A program made the translations under genes and the position numbers. The notes beneath the pieces are model-generated. The model saw only the letters and a program-made list of their open reading frames with translations. It made no database searches and had not been told where the DNA came from. From positions 62,001 through 126,000 of the forward strand of contig MTOU01000012.1 in the NCBI GenBank assembly GCA_002011745.1: a stretch of 64,000 nt of DNA, given 5' to 3'. Of this stretch, positions 38,625 through 47,690 are shown in pieces; within the stretch, counting starts at the first letter, position 1; every line of letters starts with the position of its first letter. The stretch comes from Nitrospirae bacterium JdFR-85. GTDB taxonomy: Bacteria > Nitrospirota > Thermodesulfovibrionia > Thermodesulfovibrionales > JdFR-85.

Positions 38625-39461
38625 ATGATAAAGTTTTTTGAGAAGGACCCTTATTCTCCAATACAGTATGTATATGACGTAGAAAAGGTGCTTTACAAGG
38701 GAAAATCACCTTTTCAGGATATTATGGTTATTGAGAACTCCTATTTTGGCAAGATACTCATACTTGATGGAGTGGTTCAGCTTACAGAGAAGGATGAGTT
38801 TTTCTATCATGAGATGCTTGTACATGTGATTATGCATTCACATCCAGAGCCCAAGAGGGTGGTTGTGATAGGTGGTGGTGATGGGGGTGCTGTTAGGGAG
38901 GTGCTTAAGCATGAGACAGTGGAGAGGATCTATTTTGTTGAGATAGACAGAGAGGTGACAGAGATATCAAAGAGGTTTTTTCCTACAGTCTCTTCTGGAG
39001 TGGACGATCCCAAGGTAGAGATACATAATATGGATGGGGCAGAGTTTATAAAGAGTAGAACAGAGGAGTTTGATGTAGTAATAGTAGATTCTACAGATAT
39101 TATAGGTTTTGCAAAGAGTCTATTTACAGTGGAATTCTTCAAAGCTGTTAAGGAAAGCCTTAGAGACAGAGGTATGTTTGTCACCCTCTCTGAGTCTCTC
39201 CATTTCCATAAGGATATGGTGGTAAATGTACAAGAAACAATGAGACTGGTCTTCCCCATAGTTGACCTATATACAACTCCCATAGCCACATATGCGGGTA
39301 ACTGGTGGACCTTCTCCTGTGCCTCTTTGTCCTTAGACCTTAGACAGATTAGAAGAGAATGTGTAAAAGATACGAGGTATTATTCAGAAGAGATCCATCA
39401 ACAGGCATTTCTCCCTTTGAGTCTCTACAAAAAACTGATGAACAAAGAGCTTGAGTGGTAA
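38625..39461 (+). CDS. speE: Spermidine synthase (polyamine aminopropyltransferase)
   Basis: 278 residues from ATG 38625, chosen because AAGGAGG ends 5 bases before it; an in-frame GTG two codons upstream overlaps that site. Motifs: ILDGVVQLTEKDEFFYHEML, VIGGGDGGAVREVLKH (decarboxylated SAM binding), VEIDREV, and DVVIVDSTDIIGFAKSLF. It transfers aminopropyl groups to putrescine or a related diamine. An ODC-fold decarboxylase lies two genes on, so this is a polyamine operon with one unknown gene between. SAM decarboxylase is not in the window. Confidence 0.95.
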   Translation: MIKFFEKDPYSPIQYVYDVEKVLYKGKSPFQDIMVIENSYFGKILILDGVVQLTEKDEFFYHEMLVHVIMHSHPEPKRVVVIGGGDGGAVREVLKHETVERIYFVEIDREVTEISKRFFPTVSSGVDDPKVEIHNMDGAEFIKSRTEEFDVVIVDSTDIIGFAKSLFTVEFFKAVKESLRDRGMFVTLSESLHFHKDMVVNVQETMRLVFPIVDLYTTPIATYAGNWWTFSCASLSLDLRQIRRECVKDTRYYSEEIHQQAFLPLSLYKKLMNKELEW

Positions 39462-39463
39462 GT

Positions 39464-40150
39464 ATGGAAGAGAGACTGATAGGTATTGATCTGTCTGTTG
39501 CATCCAAAGAGGTGATCTCCATGCTCCTTGATGACCCTCCTGATGGTTCTGTCTACTGGGAGATTTATAGGGCGAATCAACACAGACCAGAAGTTTTGAG
39601 GCTTATGTATGAGCATCCTGGAACTCCCTATGAAGTTCTTACAGAAGTCTCTAAGGCCCTTTCTCTTCCAGTGAAGTCAGAAACAGAGGTGGTCGAGGCG
39701 AGGAGGGATTATTTCAAAGAAGAGACACAAGAGGAGCGGGTTAGAAGCATATTTCAGAGAATACAGAGGCTATCTGTAGGAGAGAAGATACAGCTTGCCT
39801 TGAAAGGAGGTAAAGAGGTGAGAAGTATTCTTATAAGGGATGCGAATAAGGAGGTGGTACTTAAGGTTCTTGAGAATCCCAAAATTACTGAAAGTGAAGT
39901 GGAAATGGCGGCAAGGAATCCACAGTTGCCTCAGGAGGCATTGAGATTTATTGCTAAGAAGAGGGACTGGATTAGGAGATATCCTATTATGTATGCGCTT
40001 GTATCAAATCCAAAGACTCCACCGGGGATATCAACACAGTTTATAAGCCATTTAAGGAATAATGATCTTGTAATACTTGAGAAAAACAAGAGTATCCCTG
40101 ATGCAGTGAGGAATGCTGTTAAGAGATATCTGAAGATGAGGAAGAAGTAA
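39464..40150 (+). CDS. Conserved-looking protein of unknown function in polyamine operon
   Basis: 228 residues from ATG 39464; a GTG three codons earlier (39455) would overlap speE. I do not recognise the family. It is soluble and mostly helical, with short repeated helix pairs in the second half (LALKGGKEVRSILIRDANKEVVLKVLEN style, then ITESEVEMAARNPQLPQEALRFIAKKRDW), a pattern resembling leucine-rich-variant or HEAT-like repeats in which Asn-Pro turns recur. It overlaps the next gene by one base (TAATG). The ribosome binding site is weak, so it may rely on coupling to speE translation. No catalytic motif is visible. Confidence 0.75.
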   Translation: MEERLIGIDLSVASKEVISMLLDDPPDGSVYWEIYRANQHRPEVLRLMYEHPGTPYEVLTEVSKALSLPVKSETEVVEARRDYFKEETQEERVRSIFQRIQRLSVGEKIQLALKGGKEVRSILIRDANKEVVLKVLENPKITESEVEMAARNPQLPQEALRFIAKKRDWIRRYPIMYALVSNPKTPPGISTQFISHLRNNDLVILEKNKSIPDAVRNAVKRYLKMRKK

Positions 40151-41295
40151 TGCAGTACGAGATAAAGAGGGGGCATAAGTTTTTCCCGAAAAAGACATGG
40201 GAAAAGGTTCTCAACTTTCTTGCAAGGACTGATGAACCAACACCCTATCTACTGATGGATAGTGACCTTATAAGACAGTCCTGTCAGAAGATAGGTAGAG
40301 GCATAAAGAATTCAAAGGTCTTTTATGCAATGAAGGCTAATCCAGATATAGAGGTTGTCAAATTTATAATGCAGCAAGGACTAAGTTTTGAGATAGCCTC
40401 AGAGGGCGAATTGAGTGTCCTAAGGATGCTCAATGTGGGTCCTGATAGAATAATCTCAAGTAATCCTGTAAAAAGCCCCAGCTTTATCAGAGAGGCTTAC
40501 TCCTATGGTGTGAGACTGTTTGCCTTTGACTCGGAGCACGAGATAGAGAAACTGAGAATACTTGCTCCAGAATCAGAACTCTATGTAAGGGTATCTGTGC
40601 CCAACGAGGGCAGTGAGTGGCCATTGAGTAAGAAGTTTGGAGTAGAGCCTGATAGGGCTGTATCTCTGCTGTTGCTTGCTGCAGAAAGAGGACTTAATCC
40701 AGTAGGTATAACCTTTCATGTGGGTTCTCAATGTATGAATATCTATAATTGGAGTACAGCGATTGATAAGGTGTTGGGAGTGTGGAGAAAGGTTGAATCA
40801 GAGGGTATAAAACTTAGAGTTCTTAATATAGGTGGTGGTTATCCTATCCGGTACACAAGGGAGGTAGTGGATATAGAAAGTATCGAAAAGATGATCAATG
40901 AGACAATCTTTAGTCAATTTCCAGAGGATATAGAAGTCCATATTGAGCCTGGACGGGCTGTGGTGGGAGAGGCGGGTGTATTTATTACAAGGGTGATAGG
41001 CAAGGCGACAAGGTCAGATGAAAACTGGCTTTATATCGATGTAGGAGTATTTAATGGACTGATGGAGAGTATAGGTGGCATAAAATATACTATGATAGTG
41101 GGTAGCCGTGCAAAGCCCAAGCGATGGATAGTGGCTGGACCAAGTTGTGATAGCTTTGATGTGATTGCAAGAGATGTCCTTCTTCCAGAGCCTAATATAG
41201 GGGACTATCTTCTGATCCCTTCTGCAGGAGCATATACCATATCCTATGCATCAGAGTTTAATGGATTCCCCATTCCAAAAACTGTTCTTATATAA
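40150..41295 (+). CDS. Ornithine/lysine decarboxylase-like, PLP fold type III
   Basis: 381 residues. Alanine-racemase-like barrel with the PLP Lys in FYAMKANPDIEVV (about 58), THGVGS-equivalent FHVGSQCMNI, LNIGGGYPI, and EPGRAVVGEAG, then the C-terminal domain with AGPSCDSFDVIARD, where Cys and Asp belong to the active site across the dimer. That CDS..D pattern fits ornithine decarboxylase (and ornithine/lysine dual forms) better than diaminopimelate or carboxynorspermidine decarboxylases. With speE two genes upstream, it probably supplies putrescine. It overlaps the upstream stop by one base. Confidence 0.88.
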   Translation: MQYEIKRGHKFFPKKTWEKVLNFLARTDEPTPYLLMDSDLIRQSCQKIGRGIKNSKVFYAMKANPDIEVVKFIMQQGLSFEIASEGELSVLRMLNVGPDRIISSNPVKSPSFIREAYSYGVRLFAFDSEHEIEKLRILAPESELYVRVSVPNEGSEWPLSKKFGVEPDRAVSLLLLAAERGLNPVGITFHVGSQCMNIYNWSTAIDKVLGVWRKVESEGIKLRVLNIGGGYPIRYTREVVDIESIEKMINETIFSQFPEDIEVHIEPGRAVVGEAGVFITRVIGKATRSDENWLYIDVGVFNGLMESIGGIKYTMIVGSRAKPKRWIVAGPSCDSFDVIARDVLLPEPNIGDYLLIPSAGAYTISYASEFNGFPIPKTVLI

Positions 41296-41332
41296 ACCCT
41301 GGACAGGAATAGGAAAAGGGAGGTAAGAAGAG

Positions 41333-42757
41333 ATGAAGGAGGTATTTAGTACATCTCAACAGATGCAAGAAGCCCTTAAGGAGGTATTAAGCATTGGCGA
41401 AAAAGAGGTGAGTATCATTGATGAGAGGAGACTCTGTTCAGAGGCTATTGATAGGCTGGTATACACCGCTGTTTTCTCAGAAGAGGATAATCTCAGACAA
41501 CAGGCAAAGAGACTAATAAGACTTGCTGGAGAGGCTATTGGTGTTATGGCATCATCTATACACGACCTTTATATGGTGATGGGCAGGGGAGAGACACCTC
41601 AGTTTACAGTGCCTGCAATGAATATCAGAGGCATGACCTATGATGTGGCAAGAAGAGTGTTCAGGGTTGCTAATGAACTAAAGGCAGGGGCATTTATATT
41701 TGAGATAGCAAGGTCAGAGATGGGATATACAATGCAGAGTCCCTCTGAGTATGCCACCTCTGTGCTCGCAGCAGCAATCAAGGAAGGCTATAGAGGGCCT
41801 GTCTTTATTCAAGGAGACCATTTCCAGATAAACTCTAAACTTTTTGTTGAACAGAGAGAGAAGGAGTTAGAAAATCTCAAGACTCTTATAAAAGAGGCGA
41901 TAGCTGCAGGTTTTTATAATATTGATATAGATGCCTCTACAGTTGTTGACTACTCTAAGGCATCTCTATCAGAACAACAGTATCTAAACTATCTCTGTAC
42001 AGCTCAGCTTACTGCATTCATAAGAGAGATAGAGCCTGAGGGGATTACAGTTTCGGTAGGTGCTGAGATTGGTCATATTGGAGGGAAAAACTCTACTGTT
42101 GAAGAGGCAGAGGCATTCATGGAAGGGTTTCTGGAGCATCTCCGAAAGATTGGAACTTCTTTGCCCGGAATATCTAAGCTTAGTGTACAGACAGGTACTA
42201 CTCATGGAGGTGTGCCTCTGCCGGATGGAAGTATTGCAGAGGTGAGGTTGGATTTCTCGGTTCTTAGAGATATAGGTGGCCTTGTCAGAAGCAGATACGG
42301 CCTTTCAGGTACAGTTCAGCATGGTGCCTCTACACTGCCTGAGGAGTTCTTTGATCTCTTTCCTGAGAACAACTGCTCAGAGATTCACCTTGCCACAGGA
42401 TTCCAGAATATCATGTTCGAGTATGCCCCTGAGGAACTCAGAAAGGAGATATATGAGTTCTTAAAGAAGGAATACAGAGGAGAATGGAAGGAGGGTATGA
42501 CAGAGGAACAGTTTATTTACAAAACAAGGAAGAAGTCCTTTGGTCACTTTAAAAAACAGTGGTGGTATCTTGATAAGGCTGTTAAGGAGAGGATTCTGGA
42601 TATGCTTGAAGATAAGTTTAGAGTTCTGTTTCAGAAGCTGAGGGTGAAAGATACCAAAGAGATTGTGGAAAAATACACGACTCAGGTGAGAATAGGATAT
42701 CCCCTCTATGAAGATACAGAACCGTGGAAGGATATCTACGCTGAAGGGGATGATTGA
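41333..42757 (+). CDS. Class II fructose-bisphosphate aldolase-like protein (long form)
   Basis: 474 residues, well above the 285-360 of typical class II aldolases. Zn-binding and catalytic regions appear: VFIQGDHFQIN (GDH, about 168-172), VGAEIGHIGGKN, VQTGTTHGG and SGTVQHGAST. An extra N-terminal helical region (about 1-85) and a long C-terminal helical tail (about 370-474) have no counterpart in ordinary FbaA. It probably cleaves or forms a ketose bisphosphate, perhaps fructose or tagatose type; the exact substrate is unknown. AGGTAAGAAG precedes the ATG. The end overlaps the convergent rfbD gene by 22 bases. Confidence 0.83.
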   Translation: MKEVFSTSQQMQEALKEVLSIGEKEVSIIDERRLCSEAIDRLVYTAVFSEEDNLRQQAKRLIRLAGEAIGVMASSIHDLYMVMGRGETPQFTVPAMNIRGMTYDVARRVFRVANELKAGAFIFEIARSEMGYTMQSPSEYATSVLAAAIKEGYRGPVFIQGDHFQINSKLFVEQREKELENLKTLIKEAIAAGFYNIDIDASTVVDYSKASLSEQQYLNYLCTAQLTAFIREIEPEGITVSVGAEIGHIGGKNSTVEEAEAFMEGFLEHLRKIGTSLPGISKLSVQTGTTHGGVPLPDGSIAEVRLDFSVLRDIGGLVRSRYGLSGTVQHGASTLPEEFFDLFPENNCSEIHLATGFQNIMFEYAPEELRKEIYEFLKKEYRGEWKEGMTEEQFIYKTRKKSFGHFKKQWWYLDKAVKERILDMLEDKFRVLFQKLRVKDTKEIVEKYTTQVRIGYPLYEDTEPWKDIYAEGDD

Positions 42758-43599
42758 TTGAGTGCCTGAAGCATATTTTTAAGGGATTCTTTCCAGTCAG
42801 GAGGGACAAATCCTGTTGATACTTCGGTAAAGAAGGTATCAAGTACTGAGTAAGAAGGTCTTTGTGCAGGTGTGGGATATTCCTCTGTTTTTATAGGAAT
42901 AACCTCACAGTCTACCGAGGCATATTTAAGAATCTCTCTGGCAAATTCATACCAGCTTATTCCTCCCTCTGTTTTATCTGTTACATGGTGAATACCATAA
43001 TAGCCTGATTCGATTATTCTCTTAATGCCTCTGGCCAGGGTGACTGTCCATGTAGGAGAGCCTTTCTGGTCCGAGACCACTCTTAATTGATCTTTCTCCT
43101 TTGCCAGTCTAAGAATAGTCTTCACAAAGTTGTTTCCTTTCACTCCATACAACCAACTTGTTCTAACAATATAGAATCTCTTCATATTCCACTGTATATA
43201 TTTTTCACCGGCAAGTTTTGTCAATCCATAGAAGTTTACCGCTCGGGTAGGATCAAAGGGTGTATAGGCCCTCTGACTCTGACCATCGAAGACATAATCT
43301 GTACTTATATGGCAGAGGATGATATCCAATTCTGAACAGATCACTGAGAGATTGTATGCTCCTATTCCATTAACCATGAAGGCCTTTTGTCTTTCTGTTT
43401 CGGCAAGATCAACCTTGGTGTAGGCAGCACAATTAACAACAACCTCAGGTGATAGACTCTTAAGGGTATCTCTCAAAGAGGCTATATCGGTTATATCCAG
43501 TTGCTGTCTTGTGAGTCCTACTACATCATGCTCTGATGAGAGTATGGGTAGAAGATCACTGGCAAGCATTCCTGCGGCACCGGTGATGAGTATCTTCAT
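42736..43599 (-). CDS. rfbD: dTDP-4-dehydrorhamnose reductase
   Basis: 287 residues. Short-chain dehydrogenase: ILITGAAGMLASDLLPIL (NAD(P) binding), VVNCAAYTKVDLAE, STDYVFDG with catalytic Thr, YGLTKLAGEKYI (Tyr and Lys), and VRTSWLYG. It is the last enzyme of dTDP-L-rhamnose synthesis. The start overlaps the rfbB stop as ATGA. The 3' end runs 22 bases into the 3' end of the convergent aldolase-like gene. Confidence 0.94.
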   Translation of the reverse strand: MKILITGAAGMLASDLLPILSSEHDVVGLTRQQLDITDIASLRDTLKSLSPEVVVNCAAYTKVDLAETERQKAFMVNGIGAYNLSVICSELDIILCHISTDYVFDGQSQRAYTPFDPTRAVNFYGLTKLAGEKYIQWNMKRFYIVRTSWLYGVKGNNFVKTILRLAKEKDQLRVVSDQKGSPTWTVTLARGIKRIIESGYYGIHHVTDKTEGGISWYEFAREILKYASVDCEVIPIKTEEYPTPAQRPSYSVLDTFFTEVSTGFVPPDWKESLKNMLQALNQSSPSA

Positions 43600-44600
43600 T
43601 TGTCTGTCCAGAAACCTTTACTCTCCTTTTTTAGTCTCTCCTTCAGAGGTCTCCACCACCACTGATTCTCTCTATACCATCTTACAGTGATCTCAATACC
43701 TCTGTTGAAGTCAACCTGAGGAGCCCATCCCAATTGTCTGGATATCTTTGAGTAGTTGACTGAATAACGATAATCATGTCCTGGTCTATCAGGTACAAAC
43801 TCTATCTCTTTTTCATCCTTTTGCATCAATGATAGGACTGTTCTGACTACCTCTATATTTCTTTTCTCATTCCCTCCTCCCACATTGTATATTTCACCTA
43901 TTTTCCCCTTATGCAATACCATGTCAATGGCTCGGCATGTATCCTCCACAAAGAGCCAGTCTCTTATATTAAGCCCTTTACCATAAACAGGAACCTTAAG
44001 ACCATCTATGAGGTTTGTTACCATAAGGGGTATGAACTTCTCTGGCAACTGAAAGGGGCCATAGTTATTTGAAGGTCTGATTATTATTGCAGGAACTTCA
44101 TAGGTGATTATATAGGACCTTACAAGAAGGTCAGCAGATGCCTTTGAGGCAGCGTAGGGGGAGTTGGGTTTAAGGGGATCCTCTTCTGTAAACTCTCCTT
44201 CGTCAGTCTGGAAAGTGCCATAGACTTCATCAGTGGATATGTGGATGAATCTCTTGATGCCTGCATTCCTTGCGGCATCAAGCAAGACATGGGTTCCTAT
44301 GATATTAGTCTTCAGAAAGGGTTGTGCATCTACTATTGATCGGTCCACATGGCTTTCTGCTGCAAAATGCACTACTGCGTCTGCATCTTTTACCACCTCT
44401 TTTACTGTCTCTACATCTTCTATTCTGCCATGGATGAACCTATACCTTGGGAAGTCTTCCACATCATAGAGGTTCTCTCTATTTCCTGCATAAGTGAGGG
44501 CATCAATATTTATGATCTCATAGGAAGGATAATTTTTAAGAATATACCTTATAAAATTGGACCCTATAAATCCGCATCCACCAGTAACAAGTAGTCTCAT
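43596..44600 (-). CDS. rfbB: dTDP-glucose 4,6-dehydratase
   Basis: 334 residues. LLVTGGCGFIGSNFIRYIL, HFAAESHVDRSI, FIHISTDEVYG (Thr-Asp-Glu catalytic triple), YAASKASADLLVRSY (Tyr and Lys), and RPSNNYGPFQLPEKFIP. It converts dTDP-glucose to the 4-keto-6-deoxy sugar. The start overlaps the upstream epimerase-like gene as ATGA. All four rhamnose-pathway genes are in one operon. Confidence 0.96.
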   Translation of the reverse strand: MRLLVTGGCGFIGSNFIRYILKNYPSYEIINIDALTYAGNRENLYDVEDFPRYRFIHGRIEDVETVKEVVKDADAVVHFAAESHVDRSIVDAQPFLKTNIIGTHVLLDAARNAGIKRFIHISTDEVYGTFQTDEGEFTEEDPLKPNSPYAASKASADLLVRSYIITYEVPAIIIRPSNNYGPFQLPEKFIPLMVTNLIDGLKVPVYGKGLNIRDWLFVEDTCRAIDMVLHKGKIGEIYNVGGGNEKRNIEVVRTVLSLMQKDEKEIEFVPDRPGHDYRYSVNYSKISRQLGWAPQVDFNRGIEITVRWYRENQWWWRPLKERLKKESKGFWTDK

Positions 44601-45064
44601 TCTGTCTCCAATTTAAAGGGGCTGTTAGGGTCATCCTCATGCCTTATCTCGTCCACTTCTTCCTTTCTGCCCCAACCTCTGTATAGTCTGTCTGGAAGGT
44701 TTATCACAAGTGCATCCTCAGTCCCGGAGTTTCTGTAAGCATGAACAACACCTGCAGGTACAAGAACAATCTTTTGGTTTGCCTTTATGACTGTTCTATT
44801 TCCATAGGTAGGGGAATGGGGTCTGTTGTCCCATAGGAAGAGGTCAAAGTCTCCAAGAAAGCAGAAGTAATCTGTCTGATGTCTATGTTCATGAGGGCCT
44901 CTGGCAACTCCAGGATGTGTGAGAGATACATAGGCCATTACGGGACAGAATCCTTCTGGGAGTTCGTCCTCTCTAAAAAGCTCTGTAAGCCATCCCCTGT
45001 TGTCACTGAAGATTTTCATATCTTTGATTATAACTCCATCAATAGCTCCTTCTCTGAACTCCAT
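44597..45064 (-). CDS. rfbC: dTDP-4-dehydrorhamnose 3,5-epimerase-like protein (short)
   Basis: 155 residues, shorter than the usual 180-190 for RmlC. Cupin fold with FSDNRGWLTELFRED and YVSLTHPGVARGPHEHRHQ, where ARGPHEH stands in place of the usual RGLHYQ around the catalytic His. VLVPAGVVHAYRN follows. Position between rfbA and rfbB and the absence of another rfbC argue that it performs the 3,5-epimerisation. The changed loop and short C terminus leave open a different dTDP-sugar epimerase or isomerase. It starts immediately before the rfbB-overlapping end and directly abuts rfbA. Confidence 0.78.
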   Translation of the reverse strand: MEFREGAIDGVIIKDMKIFSDNRGWLTELFREDELPEGFCPVMAYVSLTHPGVARGPHEHRHQTDYFCFLGDFDLFLWDNRPHSPTYGNRTVIKANQKIVLVPAGVVHAYRNSGTEDALVINLPDRLYRGWGRKEEVDEIRHEDDPNSPFKLETE

Positions 45065-46132
45065 CTATACCTCCACTACTGTATCATCTCCGATCATCAG
45101 CCTTAGAGCCTTATGCTTTTTATTATTTTTTACTACCCTTGCATTCCTTCCTATGAGGCTGTCTTCAAGCCTGTCAACTCCCTCTACAATAGAGTTGTTA
45201 AGGATTACAGAATGTTCAATGACAGAGTTTCTAATTGTTACGCCCTCTCCAATACTGGTATAAGGTCCTATAAAGGAGTTCTCCACTTTAGTGCCTTTGC
45301 CAATCTTTATAGGGCCTCTTAAGATGGATTTTTTTACAGTGGCTCCCTCCTCTATCTCTACCCTTCCTACCAGTTGGGATGCCCCATCCACATTTCCCTT
45401 AACAGACCGTTTTATATATTCATCAAGCACAATTGTGTTCGCCTCAAGCAGGTCATCTTTCTTACCAGTATCAAGCCACCATCCTTCTAAGATCTCGCTC
45501 TTTACTGTATAACCCATATTGATCAATTCCTGTATTGCATCCGTGATCTCTAATTCACCCCTATGGGATGGTTTAATCTTTGATATCGCCTCATGAATAT
45601 GTGCAGAAAAGATATACACCCCCACAAGGGCAAGATTTGATGGAGGTTCTTTCGGCTTTTCTATTAGTCTTAGAATATTACCTGAACTGTCAAGTTCAGC
45701 TACCCCAAACCTTGTGGGATCATCCACTTCTTTTAAATATATAAGAGCATCGGGTCTTTCCTGTAAAAATCTTTCTACAGCTCCTTTCACTCCGTAACTG
45801 AGAAGATTGTCACCGAGATACATTACAAAATCATCGGCTCCGAGAAACTCCTTTGCAGTAAACACTGCATGGGCAAGTCCAAGGGGCTTTTCTTGGAGGA
45901 TATACTCAATACTAAAGTTCCATCTCTTTCCATCACCCAGATAGTTTTTTACCTCATCTCCTGTCTCTGGTGAGATTATAACACCAACCTCTTTTATCCC
46001 AGCCTCTGAGATATGATTCATCACATAACCGAGGATAGGGGTACCTGCTACAGGCACAAGCTGTTTAGCCATTGTATGTGTTAGAGGCCTCAGTCTGGTA
46101 CCTTTACCACCGCTTAGAACAAGTGCCTTCAT
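45065..46132 (-). CDS. rfbA: Glucose-1-phosphate thymidylyltransferase, long form with LbH tail
   Basis: 355 residues. Nucleotidyltransferase domain (about 1-240) with LVLSGGKGTRLRPLTHTMAKQ and YLGDNLLSYGV, then a left-handed beta-helix of hexapeptide repeats (about 245-350: GRVEIEEGATVKKSILRG and later IGEGVTIRNSVIEHS). Short RmlA proteins (about 290 residues) lack this tail; long forms like this are common in archaea and some bacteria. It starts the dTDP-rhamnose route from glucose 1-phosphate and dTTP. GGAGAG lies before the ATG. It is transcribed divergently from the glycosylphosphotransferase gene. Confidence 0.93.
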   Translation of the reverse strand: MKALVLSGGKGTRLRPLTHTMAKQLVPVAGTPILGYVMNHISEAGIKEVGVIISPETGDEVKNYLGDGKRWNFSIEYILQEKPLGLAHAVFTAKEFLGADDFVMYLGDNLLSYGVKGAVERFLQERPDALIYLKEVDDPTRFGVAELDSSGNILRLIEKPKEPPSNLALVGVYIFSAHIHEAISKIKPSHRGELEITDAIQELINMGYTVKSEILEGWWLDTGKKDDLLEANTIVLDEYIKRSVKGNVDGASQLVGRVEIEEGATVKKSILRGPIKIGKGTKVENSFIGPYTSIGEGVTIRNSVIEHSVILNNSIVEGVDRLEDSLIGRNARVVKNNKKHKALRLMIGDDTVVEV

Positions 46133-46265
46133 AATCTCTCCTATGTCTTAGAATAGTATACACCGTAAGTAGAGGATTTTGCTTATTTGAGTGGATTCTA
46201 CAGTAAATAGCATCAACTATCCGGTATTTTATATAATTAAACTTTAATTAGTATACTTTTTAATT

Positions 46266-47690
46266 ATGAAAAATGCAATACAGATTTTAGCAGTAATAGT
46301 GATTGACCTTCTTGCCTACTATCTCTCACTGTTTCTCGGGATAGAGATAAGGACCTCTGTACTGCCTCTTTTTATTGAGAAACTTCCAGAATTTCCTTTT
46401 TCTTATCTTTATTTTGTAAAACTCTTCTGGATTCCTGTTATTTTTATATTCTTCATAGCCAATGAACACCTTTATACCATTAAAGTCCCTTTTTGGGATG
46501 AATCCAAAAAGATGCTAAAGGCGATAACCATATCCACTCTTGTGGTGATGAGTATTATAACCCTTGGCAAAATGAGCGATAGGGTTTCAAGGGTGGTACT
46601 CAGCTCACAATGGTTTCTCTCACTTATGATATTTCCATTCTTTAGGTTTTGGGGTAAGAGATTTTTATACAACATAGGGATATGCAGAGAGAAGGTATTA
46701 ATTCTGGGGGCAGGTAAAGCAGGCAGGGCTGTTCTCCAGTGGCTTATGAGAGAAAAACATATTGGTTATGATGTGGTAGGTTTTTTGGATGATGATCCAG
46801 ACAAGATAGGCACCTATGTGGAGGGCAAAAAGGTCTTTGGTAAGCTAAAACATTACAAAAAGTTTATAAAAGAAATAGGTATTCAGACAGTTATTATCTC
46901 AATACCTTCTATGGAAAGCAAGAAACTCTCTCAACTTGCTTCTGATATCCAGAAGTATGTTAAGCATACAATGGTTGTACCTGAACTACATGGTATTGCC
47001 TTGCTTAATACAGAATTGTTACATCTGTTTTATGAAGAGATCTTTCTTCTTAATATCCAGAACAATCTTAAGTCAACCTTAAATAGGGTTATAAAAAGGC
47101 TCTTTGATATTACAGTAAGTCTCTTATTACTCCCCTTTCTACTATTTCTGATGGTTATTATAGGGATTATTATAAAAATCGAAAGCCCAGGACCTGTGAT
47201 ATACTCTCATTACAGGATAGGTAGAAAGGGGAAGATATTTAAATGCTATAAGTTCAGGACAATGCAGAAGGATGCTGAGGAGAAGCTACAGGAGCTTCTG
47301 CAGAAGGACAGTTCAGCACGTCTTCAGTGGGAACAGTACTGGAAACTGATTGATGATCCAAGGGTGACCAGGGTGGGAAGATTCCTTAGAAAGACATCTT
47401 TAGATGAGCTACCCCAGATACTCAATGTCCTGAAAGGAGAGATGAGTCTTATTGGGCCAAGGCCCTATCTGTTACGGGAAAAAGATGCTATTCAGGATAA
47501 GCTTGAGATAATAACCTCTGTAGCTCCTGGTATTACAGGGCTGTGGCAGGTAAGTGGAAGAAATGATATTACCTACCAGCATAGGATCAAGCTGGATGTA
47601 TGGTATATAATGAACTGGTCTTTATGGCTTGATATTTACATCCTTATCAAGACAATCAAGGTAGTGCTTGGTATGAGAGGTGCAAGATGA
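46266..47690 (+). CDS. Undecaprenyl-phosphate glycosylphosphotransferase (WbaP/WcaJ type)
   Basis: 474 residues. Four or five N-terminal membrane helices (about 5-135), a CoA-binding-like cytoplasmic domain with LILGAGKAGRAVLQWL (about 140-260), another membrane helix (about 278-300), then the catalytic PglC-like domain with YKFRTMQKDAEE, RVGRFLRKTSLDELPQILN, and LIGPRPYL. It moves a sugar-1-phosphate onto undecaprenyl phosphate to start surface polysaccharide. It faces the rhamnose operon, whose product its glycan may contain. A -10-like TATACT (46252-46257) lies 8 bases before the ATG, with no ribosome binding site. Confidence 0.92.
   Translation: MKNAIQILAVIVIDLLAYYLSLFLGIEIRTSVLPLFIEKLPEFPFSYLYFVKLFWIPVIFIFFIANEHLYTIKVPFWDESKKMLKAITISTLVVMSIITLGKMSDRVSRVVLSSQWFLSLMIFPFFRFWGKRFLYNIGICREKVLILGAGKAGRAVLQWLMREKHIGYDVVGFLDDDPDKIGTYVEGKKVFGKLKHYKKFIKEIGIQTVIISIPSMESKKLSQLASDIQKYVKHTMVVPELHGIALLNTELLHLFYEEIFLLNIQNNLKSTLNRVIKRLFDITVSLLLLPFLLFLMVIIGIIIKIESPGPVIYSHYRIGRKGKIFKCYKFRTMQKDAEEKLQELLQKDSSARLQWEQYWKLIDDPRVTRVGRFLRKTSLDELPQILNVLKGEMSLIGPRPYLLREKDAIQDKLEIITSVAPGITGLWQVSGRNDITYQHRIKLDVWYIMNWSLWLDIYILIKTIKVVLGMRGAR

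Noticed and set aside
40150-41295. Diaminopimelate decarboxylase (lysA)
   Set aside because: The C-terminal GPSCDSFDV pattern and the polyamine operon fit ornithine/lysine decarboxylase better than LysA.
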